64,000 nucleotides of DNA from Gerris lacustris (lineage: Eukaryota; Arthropoda; Insecta; Hemiptera; Gerridae). Shown here one piece after another: positions 30,706 to 42,670 of the stretch (its first letter is position 1; every line of letters begins with the position of its first letter). Under the pieces are notes generated by a model. The model saw only the letters and a program-made list of their open reading frames with translations. It was not told the DNA's origin and did not search any database. Where the stretch lies: positions 13,632,411 through 13,696,410 of the forward strand of contig OX578277.1 of the NCBI GenBank assembly GCA_951217055.1, read 5' to 3'. A program made the position numbers and the translations under genes.

Positions 30706-31439
30706 GGAATAGCTTTAGAGTACGGTCTTCAAGCCCGCAACACAATTTTTGATTTTTAAGATAATTGTGGCAAAGCGACATAATTATTCTTGTGTATACA
30801 TATGTTATAATATACCTTAGTTTAATAAACTTTATTGACGAAGGGCTCTCTCAAAATATATCTCCAACAAAAAATATCTAAATTTCGAAGTAAAATCTGG
30901 TGAAATTGAGTATGTGAGTATGGGACCGTATTATAAAGTTTAACCGAAAAGAAAAAATCAGTGACCATATCTTTCAATATTCAATATCAACATCATTATC
31001 CCTGGTGCTACAGCTCTCGAAGAGCCTGGACCTCCAATTTGTTTTTTAAATATTCAATGAGCAAATGGTAATGATGAATTAAAATTTTCATAGTGATATC
31101 GATAAAATTATTTGCCGCAAATATCTCTTAATTTATTAATAATTTTGAACAATTTTATTGTTTTGCAAATCCATAAGTAATTAGTGTTCCACAGGTTCTC
31201 ATCTAATTAAAGAGTAAAAATTCAATGGTATTTAGTGGTAATACTGTTAAATGGATCTGATTAAAAATTGGAAAATTCGATCTCCTTGTAATAGTTAAAC
31301 ATTTTATTTTGTTTCGGATTAATGGTTCTTGAGTTATCGGGAATGAAGAAGTTCATGAATAATCTTGTCTCATATGAGCAACAGCACTAACCCTCATTTA
31401 CTAAGATGAAAGTTGTTAGTCAGATATTTAGAACCAAAA

Positions 31440-31600
31440 AAAGGAGTGGGGGACTGAGTTTGACGTCACAGTGATGCAGGTGACATCTTGCGGAGAATCC
31501 GAAAACTAATTCACAAAGATTCCGGTCAGTCGTTCGCGAGCCGCCAACAAGGACGGATTCCCGCGTCTCAGTTCCGTTAAATTTAAAAACCGGGCGACTT
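31440..31600. promoter_or_regulatory. CpG-rich patch with a full CRE
   Basis: About 160 bases with many CpG dinucleotides stand out from the surrounding AT-rich DNA. They include an exact TGACGTCA cyclic-AMP response element at 31461-31468 and TCAGT initiator-like motifs (TCAGTCGTT, TCAGTTCCG). It could be a promoter or first exon of an unannotated gene, but no coding exon is seen next to it. Confidence 0.35.
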
Positions 31601-31619
31601 TATATCTCTGAAAATCCCA

Positions 31620-31717
31620 CCTTCATTCTGTTGCATAAATAGAAGTATTTATATTTTATTATTTAAATAAATTAAATATTAATTTTAATTTAAAAATTAT
31701 AAATACTTACACTTAAC

Positions 31718-31755
<38 letters not shown>

Positions 31756-32360
31756 CGTGCCAAAAATTATATGTATATATATTTTAAAATAAATAATTAA
31801 TTAAAAAAATAAGTTTAAATAAAACAATATAAAATATATATTTATCAAAAATATATAAACGTGCACTTTACGGAAAAATAAAACAAGTAAAATAAAGGTA
31901 AATATATAAATACATAATAAATAATATTTTGTTTATTTAATAGTGTATTTTAATTTAAATTATTTTATTAATTAATTTAAATACAATAAAACATTTTACT
32001 TGTTTTTAATTGCACTAAAAATTAATATTGCTTAAATAAATACATATACAAAGTTCATTCATAATATTAATTATATATTGGATATGTTAGTAATTAAATT
32101 TAATATAGTTAAAATAATACATAAATAATGATAATATCTAGATTTAAATAAATAATGAACAATCAAGCAAAAAAAAAAACAATAAGCAAATAAATAACAA
32201 TAAATTAATAAACAAATAGGACGAAATAAATAAAATAAATACATAAAAAAGTTAATAGTAAGATTATTAAAATAAAATTACATAAATACAAATTACTTTA
32301 ATTAATAACAACAATAATAAAATATAAAAAACATATAGATGTAATCATATTAAAAAAACA

Positions 32361-32363
<3 letters not shown>
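31620..32363. other. Very AT-rich DNA without genes
   Basis: Almost pure A/T with (TAA)n near 31710-31750. Nothing coding seen. Confidence 0.6.

Positions 32364-32442
<79 letters not shown>
32364..32442. repeat. (TA)n microsatellite
   Basis: Nearly 40 TA dinucleotides. Confidence 0.95.
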
Positions 32443-32448
<6 letters not shown>

Positions 32449-32654
32449 AACAATAATTAAAATTAATATTCATGTATATATAATGTTTGTAAAACATATT
32501 ACAATACATCAATAACATAGACTAAGTCGTGACATTGTTCCTTATTATAAAGGATTAATGTAATACATTATCAAATATACTAAACGTAAACTATTACATA
32601 TTATATCAAGTATGTTCTTGTAACATATTACAAGTAATTCATAACATCGTTCCT

Positions 32655-33000
32655 TGTTTGTTTAAATAACATATTACAAATGTAATTCATAATATCTTCT
32701 TTTTAAGAAGGAACTATATTCTGATTTGATTGTAATATGTTATTTAAACACACATGTTTGTTTAAATAACATATTATAAATGTCATTCATAATATCTTTT
32801 CATCTTAAAAAGAAACTATATTCTGATTTGCTTGTAATATGTTATTTAAACGTACATGGTTGTTTAAATAACATATTATAAATGTAATTCATAATATCTT
32901 TTCTTCTTAAATAGAAACAATATTCTGATTTGCTTGTAATATGTTATTTAAACATACATGATTGTTTAAATAACATATTACAAAATTAAAGTAATTCATA
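32655..33000. repeat. Tandem array of hairpins, about 97-bp period
   Basis: Three successive units each begin with TTTAAATAACATATTA and end with its mirror TAATATGTTATTTAAA, around a core AATTCATAATATCTT...GAA..(A)TATTCTGATTTG. A fourth unit starts at 32965. Each unit is therefore a hairpin, and the array is both a tandem and an inverted repeat. Weaker related pieces occur at 32480-32650. Confidence 0.85.
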
Positions 33001-33621
33001 ATGTTGTTCCTATTCAAGAAGGTACAATATAATACATCATAATATATTTGGTTCTTGGAGCACTAACATTCAATGTCAATATAAATTACAACACTGTATT
33101 ATACCATATTTAACTATTATATTACAATTAATAAATTTCATTAATATTATATATTTTTATAACAATTAAATTGTAATTAAGGAAATAATAAATATAAATA
33201 CATAATTTATTTCACTAAATACTACTTGAAATATTAATTCAATATCTTTATTATTATTATTATTATTTTTATTTTCGATTGTTAATTAAGAGAAATTCAT
33301 TTTTTTCGCGTACTTAAAGATTAAATATAAGTGCTTATAGTAAGCGAAAAAGGAAAAATAATTCGGCTATCTTGTTTCCTGCACTTCCAGATTTAATAAA
33401 ATAAGTAAGTTGTTTATATAATATATTATTTTGTTTTATTTATATTAATATTGTATTAGATGTGATAAATTTTATTGATTTAAGACTTTTATTGATTGTT
33501 CTTAGATTAGATTACTTGTAATACGTTACATAAGTTATAAATTCCCAAGTTGCACGATTTGGTCCATAGGGCATCCAATTGGACCAATCACTTTGTTCTT
33601 TGGTTCAATCTATGGATGGTA

Positions 33622-33938
33622 GAAAGTTAACCTATGGTCTGCTTAAGGCTGACTCGATGTCCGCCTACTAACACCCAACTGATGTACACAGCATATACAG
33701 TGTAGGGACAGTGGACAGTTTTAGGACGTATTCTGGATGTTCACCCTTTGGCACAACCTATGGTGTACCCATAGGATTCCCACAACTTTCTATAATCTAT
33801 AGGTTGTACACCTATAGATTATAGAAAGTTAACCTATGATCTATTTAAAACTGACCCGATGTCCGCCCTACTAATACCCAGCTGATGTCCACAGCATATC
33901 CAATAGGGACAGTTTTAGGACGTATTCTGCATATTCAA
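33622..33938. repeat. Direct duplication around a perfect 47-bp palindrome
   Basis: About 115 bases starting GAAAGTTAACCTATG are present at 33622 and again at 33824, sharing CGATGTCCGCC and GGACAGTTTTAGGACGTATT. Between them, 33784-33830 is a perfect hairpin with 21-base arms (AACTTTCTATAATCTATAGG...) and a 5-base loop. Confidence 0.8.
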
Positions 33939-34309
33939 ATTGTAAATATTGGAAATAAATAACAGTAGTATGGCAAAACCCGAGAAGTAATTAGTAACCA
34001 GTTATGATATCTACAAAATAACTCTCGATGTTAAACCCGTAATGATTACCCTGGTATATACTATTAGTAATAGAAGTCAATTGAGTTACTTGCAGGATTT
34101 ACGGTTTATCTAAATGTCATTTAGATATTCAAACTATTTTACTAGGAGACATTTCGATTGGCCCGTATTCAAAATGGATACTTGAATCTCAAAACATAAT
34201 TTAAAAAAAATATATTTTGAATAAAACTTCACTTGGATACCATCCTTAGTGTAACGTAATGATTCCACAATTCCACATCCACCATTTATGATTAAATGTG
34301 TTACCTTTT

Positions 34310-34480
34310 TTGCTTCCAAGCTTACCGAAGGTAACGGAAGCTATGAGATCGATCTGAAATGCTATTAAAAAAAAAAAAAAAAAAAAAAATCAAAAAAGAA
34401 ATCTGTTTCAGACATCAGGGAACATTTTTGGTTCCCCGTCTATCTGCCACTCAATGTTTGCGAACCAACGTATCTAAAAA
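34310..34480 (+). repeat. Repeat family P, copy 1, left part
   Basis: Starts with AGCTTACCGAAGGTAACGGA, followed by GATC..TCTGAA and AGAAATCTGTTTCAGACATC, AGGGAACATTTTTGGTTCC and GTCTATCTGCC, then GCGAACCAACGTATC. Interrupted at about 34491 by element B and resumed at 35253. Family P is non-coding here and of unknown class. Confidence 0.7.
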
Positions 34481-34490
34481 AAAAAAAAAA

Positions 34491-35252
34491 ATACGTGAGG
34501 TGTCGCGGGACACCCGGTAGGAACGAAGTTCCTTACATTTTTCATTAAATATAACTTATAAAATCACACTGCTAAGTGCGTATACATTGCTAACTACTTA
34601 TACATAGTGGAGTTAGAAAAGAGACAAAATTAATAGTAACGAACTGTTTGTACCTGGCAGAGTTAAGGCAAAATTAAAAGAAAATCATTATTTGTATAAC
34701 TAAAGCAAGCGTCTTACTATAAATATATATTAAATATACGAAAAAAGTTGATCATGAAGAGTTTATAGTGAAAGAGTATGTTTGTTAAAGGAGTTTGGAT
34801 TGAAATAGGACTGTTTTCTACCTGGCCAATTAATTTAAAATATTATAAAATATATCTCTTCCCTACTCTACAGCTTCTGAGCTTCTGCTTGATCAGGGTG
34901 AAATTTTACATGATTACATTTTATTTATTTAAAAAACAAAGAGACATTTTTGACACATATAACAAAAATAATCAAAACAAGTCAAGTAACAGGCTTTCTT
35001 AATAACACTTTTTCCCGTCTTTTGAAGCTTACGTTTACGCGAGCGTTACGCGTGAACGCTTGGGCGGATAACGTTTTCCGACGAACTCAGCCTGGGCATT
35101 GGTAAAATGAACATGTGTACAAAACTCGGTGATCTTTTACTTAAGTTATCGTCATCTGTAGATTTCGTGACGGATTTTGCGTGACGGTTATTTTGGTCGT
35201 TTTTTTCGGATTCACTCCCGGGCTCCAGAACTTGCCATAAGGAACTTCGTTC
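34491..35252 (+). mobile_element. Element B, copy 1, inserted in a family P repeat
   Basis: Begins ATACGTGAGGTGTCGCGGGA with CACCCGGTAGGAACGAAGTT and ends GCCATAAGGAACTTCGTTCC, so its ends carry the inverted pair GGAACGAAGTTCC. An internal pair GTTTACGCGAGCGTTACGCG lies at about 35030. The copy at 60882 has the same limits. Family P sequence continues on both sides. Confidence 0.7.
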
Positions 35253-36060
35253 CAAAAATATTCGTCCGAATTTAATGAAATTTGGATGGTAGGTCATAAT
35301 TAGCTCATTGTTGGTCCCATATAAGTTTCAACCTTCTGCGCTCATTTTTGTATCTTCAACATCCGCATGACCATCTTTTTATTTACACCTATATATGTTT
35401 TAAAAGTATACTCATCTGAGATAGCGCAAGCTTAATTTCAACCGCCTGTGCTCATTATCTTTTGTTTAGTTGCTAATTTAATTTATGTTAAATATAAAAA
35501 CAATTTTGCCATATTTAAAAGACGGAGAAAACAATTAAATAAATTAGACAACAATGGCTTTCGAAAGAATAAAAATAATGAAGTACGTGATAGGATGCGA
35601 GGTAGCTATATGCCACACTAATTGACTGTCTTTTGGTCTAGTGTCTGCTTAGTCAATATTTTTGCGAACCGCCATATTTTAAAAACTACTCGTCCAATTT
35701 TGATGAAATTTGGATGGTAGGTCATAATTAGCCCATTGTTGGTCCCATATTAATTTCAACCGTCTGTGACCCATTGCTTTCTTCCTCAAGCACAAAAACA
35801 TGTTTTTATTTACAAGTATATCTTTAATAGTAATGATCCAATTTTGAAGAGATTTGGATGGTTTGTGGAAAGTAGCCACAGATGGTCCCATGTTAATTTT
35901 AACCCTCTACATGGTGTATCGTATAAAAATAACTTTGACACCACTGGAATTTGAATCATATCCAAATCTCATGAGACTATGCAACTATGCACACAATAGT
36001 ACAACGTAAGGAAGCTATGTGCTGCACAAATTGCCAGACTGTTTTAATGTGAGCCAAACA
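35253..36060 (+). repeat. Repeat family P, copy 1 right part and copy 2
   Basis: TCCGAATTTAATGAAATTTG, ATGGTAGGTCATAATTAGC and GGTCCCATAT follow element B. A second copy starts near 35580 and ends with GGAAGCTATGTGCTGCACAA near 36010. The typical end is GCACA.TAATTGCCAGAC. Confidence 0.65.
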
Positions 36061-36191
36061 CATTAGCAAATATTATATAACTTTATTTTTATGTTTTCTT
36101 TTTTTGTTGTCTTCCAGGCGTGTTTCAGTCAAATATAATAATATTATTTTATTTGCATTATTTTGTCAATTTCATTTGAGACACTTATTTC

Positions 36192-36360
<169 letters not shown>

Positions 36361-36409
36361 AAAAAAACATTAATTTGATAATAATTAACAATTGTACCTA
36401 CATATCACA

Positions 36410-36785
36410 TTTTTACTTTTGCTGTCCCCTTTATATTTAATAATGCTGTATTTTAACTTGGGTCTTCAGGGGATATAAAAACACTTTTTTATACATAAAA
36501 AAGGTGATATTTCATCCCTTAATTGGGATATCCTCAAACCTGCAAAAAGTTTATTTAGTTATTAGCTATAGTCATTTTTTTTTATAAAAGCTAGATTGTT
36601 GTTGACCCGCTTAATCAGATCTGATTCTTCTTTCTCTATTATTTTCTTTGATTGAAAGTTTGGCTTCAATTGACCTGCCAAGCAATTATCCATTTTTTAC
36701 TTTTGCTGTCCCCTTTATATTTAATAATGCTGTATTTTATTTATAACCCCTGAAGACCCAAGTTAAAATACAGCATTATTACATA
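36410..36785. repeat. Direct plus inverted duplication
   Basis: TTTTGCTGTCCCCTTTATAT with TTAATAATGCTGTATTTT occurs at about 36416 and 36702. The inverse AAAATACAGCATTATT with CCCCTGAAGACCCAAGT at about 36748 mirrors 36441-36474. Small rearranged hairpin. Confidence 0.75.
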
Positions 36786-36819
36786 TCACAAGTATCTGAT
36801 ATAAATAGTTATTTATGCA

Positions 36820-36979
36820 CCTAGGGAGTAAAGTAAGCCATTATTCCCTCAGTGAAAAAATTGGTTCTTGAGGCGAAGTCTAAGGAACCAGGGAATTTGA
36901 CTGAATAACGCAATTCCCTCGGCTGCGCCTCGGGAGCTAATTATCGCGAGGGGAATAATAGCACTTTACTCCCGAGGTA
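36820..36979. mobile_element. Short hairpin element
   Basis: CCTAGGGAGTAAAGTAAGCC with ATTATTCCCTC at the left is mirrored by GGGGAATAATAGCACTTTAC and TCCCGAGG at the right. The centre has GGCTGCGCCTCGGG. Confidence 0.65.
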
Positions 36980-36999
36980 CATACAATATTTTTTCTCAT

Positions 37000-37760
37000 T
37001 TTTATTCATTGAGAAAATACACATTTTCATTCATTGCACAGTTTTATATTTATGATTTTAATAAATAACAATAATTGTTAGCACTTTTAATAGCAGATAT
37101 AAGAGATTCAATATTAAAAACAAATAAGAATTGGAATTAAACTTAAATAGAAGGTTATTTAGATGCAGGTTATAAACAATGATAAACAAGGTCGAAAAAG
37201 CAGTCCCGCCAACCTGATTTCAACAACTTCATTACATTAGCCATTCATTCCCTACTATTTATAAAAGAATTAAGTTGGCAATCCTTCTTTTTCTCCCTAC
37301 TTTTTGAGTTCAGGGAAGAAAAGACTTAGTTCAGTCCCTCTAAACTAATCCAAAATTGATTACTTTTATGCCCTACTGGAGATAAAATATATAATTTCCA
37401 TACTAACAATTTACTACTGCTCGTTCCTTGTAGGTAATTAAGTCTATTCATCAATATAAAAGTAAGTTACTTACTTCTTAATTTAGTCGAATCTTAAAAT
37501 AACAGTAAAAAAAATTAGTAATTACTATAAGATACAACATTTCAATTTCTAATATAATACAGTATATATATAAAATTTAACATTGTCTTTTACTGGGGCT
37601 GGACTCCTCTATCCCCAGTTGGCGGATACATTGATCCAAATGTTTGAGATATCAGGAAAAATAGACAGGTTAAAGCAATACCTAATAAAAATAAAGGTAT
37701 ATAATTTAATTTTAGTATCAAAAAGAAAAAAAATAAAATAAAAATAACTAAAAAAGGAAA
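37000..37760. other. Intergenic DNA without recognisable features
   Basis: AT-rich; no gene or named repeat seen. Confidence 0.4.
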
Positions 37761-37769
37761 AAAAAATTA

Positions 37770-38560
37770 AAAACTCTGCCAATTAGTTTGGCACAAAGCT
37801 TCCTCGCATCCTATTTCGTAAAATTTAATGATTTTAAAACCTATTATTATCCAATTTATTTCATTTTCCCCCGTTTTTTTTTAATCTGTCAAAATTGTTT
37901 TGATTTTTTACACAAATTAAAGAGCGCAGAAGGTTCAAACTAATCTATACTTTCGATATACTATAAAAGTTTCATTCAAATCAGATCAGGTGTAAATAAA
38001 TGTATGTTTGTGCGCATGTTGAAGAGAAACACATAGGCGCAGAAGGTTGAAACATATATGGGACCAATTATAAGCTAGTTATGACCTACTAACTAAATTT
38101 TATTAAAATCGGACAAATAGTTTTTAAGATATGGCGGTTCGCAAAAATTGAGCGACAGACAGACCGACAGACAAACACGGGACCCAAAATGTTCCCTGAT
38201 GTCTGAAACGGACTTTTGTCTTGGATTTTTTTTGAAATCGAAAACCTAAAATTGTTTCGTTCTTCAGAACGATCACATAGCTTCCGTTACCTTCGGCTTC
38301 GGTAAGCTACACAAGCATATAGGCGTTGCTTAAATCACAAGAAATCATTATGGACCCCTTTGGTTTATCTTACAAATGTAATTAACACGGACAGTTACTT
38401 TGTAAGATGGGCGGTCCGACAGACAAACAAATGCCCTAAATGTCCCTGATGTTTGAAACGCATTTTTAAATATGGCGCCTTAAATTTGTTCTTCAGAATG
38501 ATCACATTGCTTCCATTACTTTTAAATCACCGACCACAGACGACGGATAAACATTTCTTT
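37770..38560 (-). repeat. Repeat family P, minus-strand copies
   Basis: A nearly full copy runs from CTGCCAATTAGTTTGGCACA (family end) at 37776 to CTTCCGTTACCTTCGG (family start) at 38282. It includes GACAGACAGACCGACAGACA and GGACCCAAAATGTTCCCTGA near 38150-38200. A second, shorter piece ends near 38515. Confidence 0.7.
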
Positions 38561-38599
38561 GGACTCAGGGGACCTTAAAACGTGTAAATCGTGTAATAT

Positions 38600-39625
38600 T
38601 ATATACAAACGTGTAATATTATATACATTATAATAATATAATATAAATAAATGCTGTTTTCATGTTTTTTTCTATATTATTCGCTAAAATGTAAATTTCC
38701 AATAACCATTTCTTAATCCTGAAATAATAAAATCGAACAACAATGCAAAGAGAGCAATGCATAAAATCAACTGTTCCTAGAACTTAACTTTCACTTCTAA
38801 TGCGTTAGAGTTTCATACATATTTTTTTTTTTTCAATTGACGAGATAAATAATTGATAGATATCGGAAAATAATTTTATTTAGTCCATGTGAACAACACA
38901 ATATAAACATAAAATATGCGCTGCAGGATTTCGTTCACGGTAAAATAAATTCGTGATTAATCGAATTGTAGTGACAATATACGGGAAACAAATTTCATGA
39001 ATACAGGGTATTTACCACTTGAACTCTGTGTGAATAACTTAATACAATACTCACTACCACTAGTTTATTTGATAAAATACCGTATTCGGTATATATTGAA
39101 GGTAATAATATGATGCTAAATATCTTTGAAGATGCTTCCAGTGGCGAAACATTGAACTTCTAATCTCTTTGAAGAGTAAAAATCGCCAACAAATATATTT
39201 GACTAGTATAGCATTGATTACAATATGTCAAATTAATTTTTTTTAATCACCATATGCATTCATAAGTTACTCACTATCCGGTCAGCATTGTATGTTTTTT
39301 TTGTTTGTCTTATCAGTTTAGACCGGCACCTTATCACTGACCAACCTTCTTATCATTTCTGCTTATCACTTCGTCCCCTTCTACAATCTTTTTATCAGTT
39401 GGTTTTTTTCATTGAAAACTAGTTTCCAAAATGATAGAATTCTTATTTTTTATAAATAGAAAAATTGTGCGTTATAACTGTTATTATTATTATACATCCC
39501 TAGTATTAATGCCTTAATGAAATTATGCTTACATTTTTAAAAAAAATCAGTAATGTATTAGGAATATTTTGTAACGAAAATTAATTGTAAATTAAAAACC
39601 TTTAGTATTATTATTATTAAACATA
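38600..39625. other. Intergenic DNA without recognisable features
   Basis: AT-rich; no gene seen. Confidence 0.4.
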
Positions 39626-40361
39626 ATTATAAAAAGTCCTTTACCTGGAGCGATTTAAACTTAAGTGGGTTGAAAGCGTGATATACCTTGGTCAGCTGAT
39701 AACATTTCAGGATGGATCCCTCAGGGAAGTAGACAGACGTATTGCCATTGCTTGGAGAAAATTCTGGAGTTTAAAATTCGTTTTTAAGAGTAAAATGAAC
39801 ATAAATCTTAAGCGACGGGTGTACGAATCTTGCATTCTTCCCAGTCTTCTATACGGTGCACAAGTCTGGACTCTAACAGAGAAAGCGAAGAACAGACTCA
39901 AAGTTACCCAAACAGCGATGGAAAGAGCTACACGTGGCCAGGATGAGACAGGACAAGTGGGCAAGACGAACCACAGAATGGATACCACGGGACCACACGA
40001 GAAACCGAGGCAGACAATATAAGAGATGGAGTGATGAAGTAGTACAATTTTGTGGGGGTCTTTGGACTAGATCTGCGCAGGAAAAGAAAAACTGGCAAAA
40101 CCAGGAGAGGCCTTTGCCCTTAGATGGGCCTAGTTACCAATAAAAAAAAAAAAAAAAAAAAAAAAAAAGATATGTATAATTTCTTTATTCTGGTTTAATT
40201 ATTTTTTTAAAAAAAATTAGCAAGTGTGCTGTGTATTATTTCTTGAATTTTTGTTTTTAAAATTAACCATTGTGCAGAGATCAAAGTATGATTTATGTAT
40301 CTCAAAATTGGTAATAAATGGCTATTTTTATTTATTTTATTCATTTTATTATAAAAAGTCC
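39626..40361 (+). mobile_element. RTE-like LINE fragment with 14-bp flanking direct repeat
   Basis: Coding 39660-40022 gives the C-terminal part of a non-LTR reverse transcriptase protein: VIYLGQLITFQDGS, EVDRRIAIAWRKFW, RRVYESCILPSLLYGAQVWT and LKVTQTAMERA. A small deletion then shifts the frame to ARMRQDKWARRTTEWIPRDH, NRGRQYKRW and a W..AQEKKNW end at 39934-40143. An A-run (40141-40168) follows the stop. ATTATAAAAAGTCC is present at 39626-39639 and 40348-40361, so the duplicated target lies about 180 bases beyond the A-run. 5' truncated and dead. Confidence 0.85.
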
Positions 40362-40618
40362 AGTCATGCACAATGACTTAATGAGCGAATTTTTAAAGAA
40401 AGCTGCGTATTATCATGCGTATCATCATAGGCTTATAATAATATAGGAAAATTTTAGTTTTTAATTTGGATGGGTGAAAAAAAAAAAAAAAAATGGTACA
40501 CAGGGGCACGGGGTACAAAAATCAAAATAGTATTTACCCTTGAAGATGCATGTCGTTGGAAAGCTCTTTAAGAGACCAATTGTTGTTATGTACACTTTTG
40601 TCATATTTTCATATAAGA

Positions 40619-40644
40619 GGGGGGGGGGGGGGGGGGGGGGGGGG
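40619..40644 (+). repeat. 26-base G run
   Basis: Uninterrupted guanines in an AT-rich setting, capable of G-quadruplex formation. Its length may be uncertain from sequencing. Confidence 0.9.
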
Positions 40645-41029
40645 TAAATGGAAAACCACGTTTTTATGCTATTTAAGACACTAAATGGTCAAAATTTGAC
40701 CCCTAAATGAACTCCCCGAAAAACGTATCATGATGTGCATAGTTGAAAAGCTCTTAATGAATAAAGTAATTGTTGTTACGTAAAATTTTGCCATATTGTT
40801 ACTTTTATGAGGGTAAGATTGGAAAAACATTGTTTTTTTTATGCTGTTTTATATAAACATTGTGTTTTACATTATGTCTGCTTAGATTAAAAAAAAAAAA
40901 AAAAAAGATTATACAAAATACCTTAACACATCGCTGTCTTAAATTTATCTCCCCTGTAAAACACGGGTATCCAGCTATGTAGTTATACCTAAAAAAGGAA
41001 AGGGTTATATCTAAGAATTATAATTAAAA

Positions 41030-41215
41030 GGAATTAAAATTAATATGGGACCACATTGAGTTAATTATGACCTATCATCCAAATTTAATTAAAATCGGAT
41101 GACCAGTTTTCAAGATATTCTGGTACGTAAAAATGATAAACCATAAACCGACAGACAGACACAAGATTAAAAATATTCCCTGATGTCTCCAAAGTAATTT
41201 TGAATTTAGGTGTAT
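41030..41215 (-). repeat. Repeat family P, partial minus-strand copy
   Basis: ATATGGGACCACATTGAG, AATTATGACCTATCATCCAA, AAAATCGGATGACCAG and CCGACAGACAGACACAAG with TATTCCCTGATGTCT follow the family order in reverse. Confidence 0.6.
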
Positions 41216-41329
41216 GAATACTTTGATCTCCCTCCACTTGTAAACATTCCTATCCTGAGCGCCGGTAAAGTTCCATTTTACAGCCCTGGGGCCTGTAAAA
41301 ATGCATGCTTTATCTTTACAGGGCCGCTA

Positions 41330-41400
41330 GTAGTTCGAGAAGCGGCCGCTTCCTGGCCGGGCCGCGGCGTGCAGGACGCGCTGGTAGTTCTCAGCGTCAG
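41330..41400. other. Unusually GC-rich short segment
   Basis: AGAAGCGGCCGCTTCCTGGC followed by CGGGCCGCGGCGTGCAGGAC and GCGCTGG is about three-quarters G+C, with sharp borders in AT-rich DNA. Origin unknown. Confidence 0.5.
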
Positions 41401-41984
41401 CTGTTTAATTAGTAACAATCAATATTTTTATAACTGCGGTTTGTTTTGGTACTGATGTAACCTTGATGTAACCTTAATATGCATTTATTGTTTTGAAGAT
41501 TACGGCAAAATAGTTTGCATGTTTAGTAATTAGTTTACATGTGGTGGGCGATAAAATAGTGAACGCACCACGAGGAGTAAGTGCCATGACAGGCCTCGGA
41601 CGTTAAACGCACTCGTGTTACGCACTCGTGCTTTCAAACTTCGACCTCTGCTGTAGGTACGTAAATAGCTATTTCTTTTTTTTTCAGAATGACCACAATA
41701 AATCTGTACTTTTGGTGAGATCGGAATTAAAACTTCAAAACTAGAACGTTATAATAATAATAATTTAAAAAAAAGGATTGGAATATAATACAAATTAATT
41801 ACTGTTATCACTCAGACCAAAGACAAACATTACCGTTCACTTCTCTATATGATTTAATCATATCAACATTATTGCTTCTTATCTTCTCTAATTGTATGTG
41901 ATAAGAACAAAAAAAAAAAACACGCACACATGGAAAAGACGATTGATAACATACTTGAATTTAATATTGATTACTTAAAAACAC

Positions 41985-42007
41985 GTAGAACACACACACA
42001 TACATTC

Positions 42008-42099
<92 letters not shown>

Positions 42100-42132
42100 G
42101 AAATACATATGAATGTATGTGTGTGTGTATAG
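41985..42132. repeat. (TA)n array bracketed by an inverted repeat
   Basis: ACACACACATACATTCATAT before the array and ATATGAATGTATGTGTGTGT after it are inverted copies; the TA run is 42013-42095. The unit can fold into one long hairpin. Confidence 0.85.
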
Positions 42133-42289
42133 TGTAGCAAACCTTGCAGTGCATCGAATTCTGCGTCGAAAAAAACAAATCCCTGCTTTGTACAACAATA
42201 CCCTGATTTTCAGCAAAAGAAGCGTAGATTTTAAGAATTTTAAGGATGAACATTATAAAAAATAAATGTTTTAAAATTATAAAATTGGT

Positions 42290-42620
42290 GATGAGATAGA
42301 CTTTATTGATTTTGTGCTTTAACAAGCCATTATTATCTATTTTTAATTGTTCCCCCGTTTTTTTTTTAAATCTGTCAAAATTGTTTTGATTTTTTACTTG
42401 AATTAAAGTATTGAAGTTAGCAAAGTTGATGTCTGAAACGGATTTCTGTCTAGGAATTTTTGAAATTGGAGACCTAAAATTTCCTTCAGAACGATCACAT
42501 AGCTTCCGTTACCTTCGGTAAGCTCGGAAGCAAAATTAAATGTTTTTTCGAATATATATCGAATAGCTGTTCCGGAACATTGTTCATAGGGTTTTTTGTT
42601 CAGCGTCAAATATCCAATAA
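42290..42620 (-). repeat. Repeat family P, partial minus-strand copy
   Basis: TGTCTGAAACGGATTTCTGT, CAGAACGATCACATAGCTTC and CGTTACCTTCGGTAAGCTCG mark the family start, read in reverse. Confidence 0.65.
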
Positions 42621-42670
42621 GACCCTGAAGAGGTGGGATGTCGCTCTGGGACGCCTGGTATAAAATTAAA

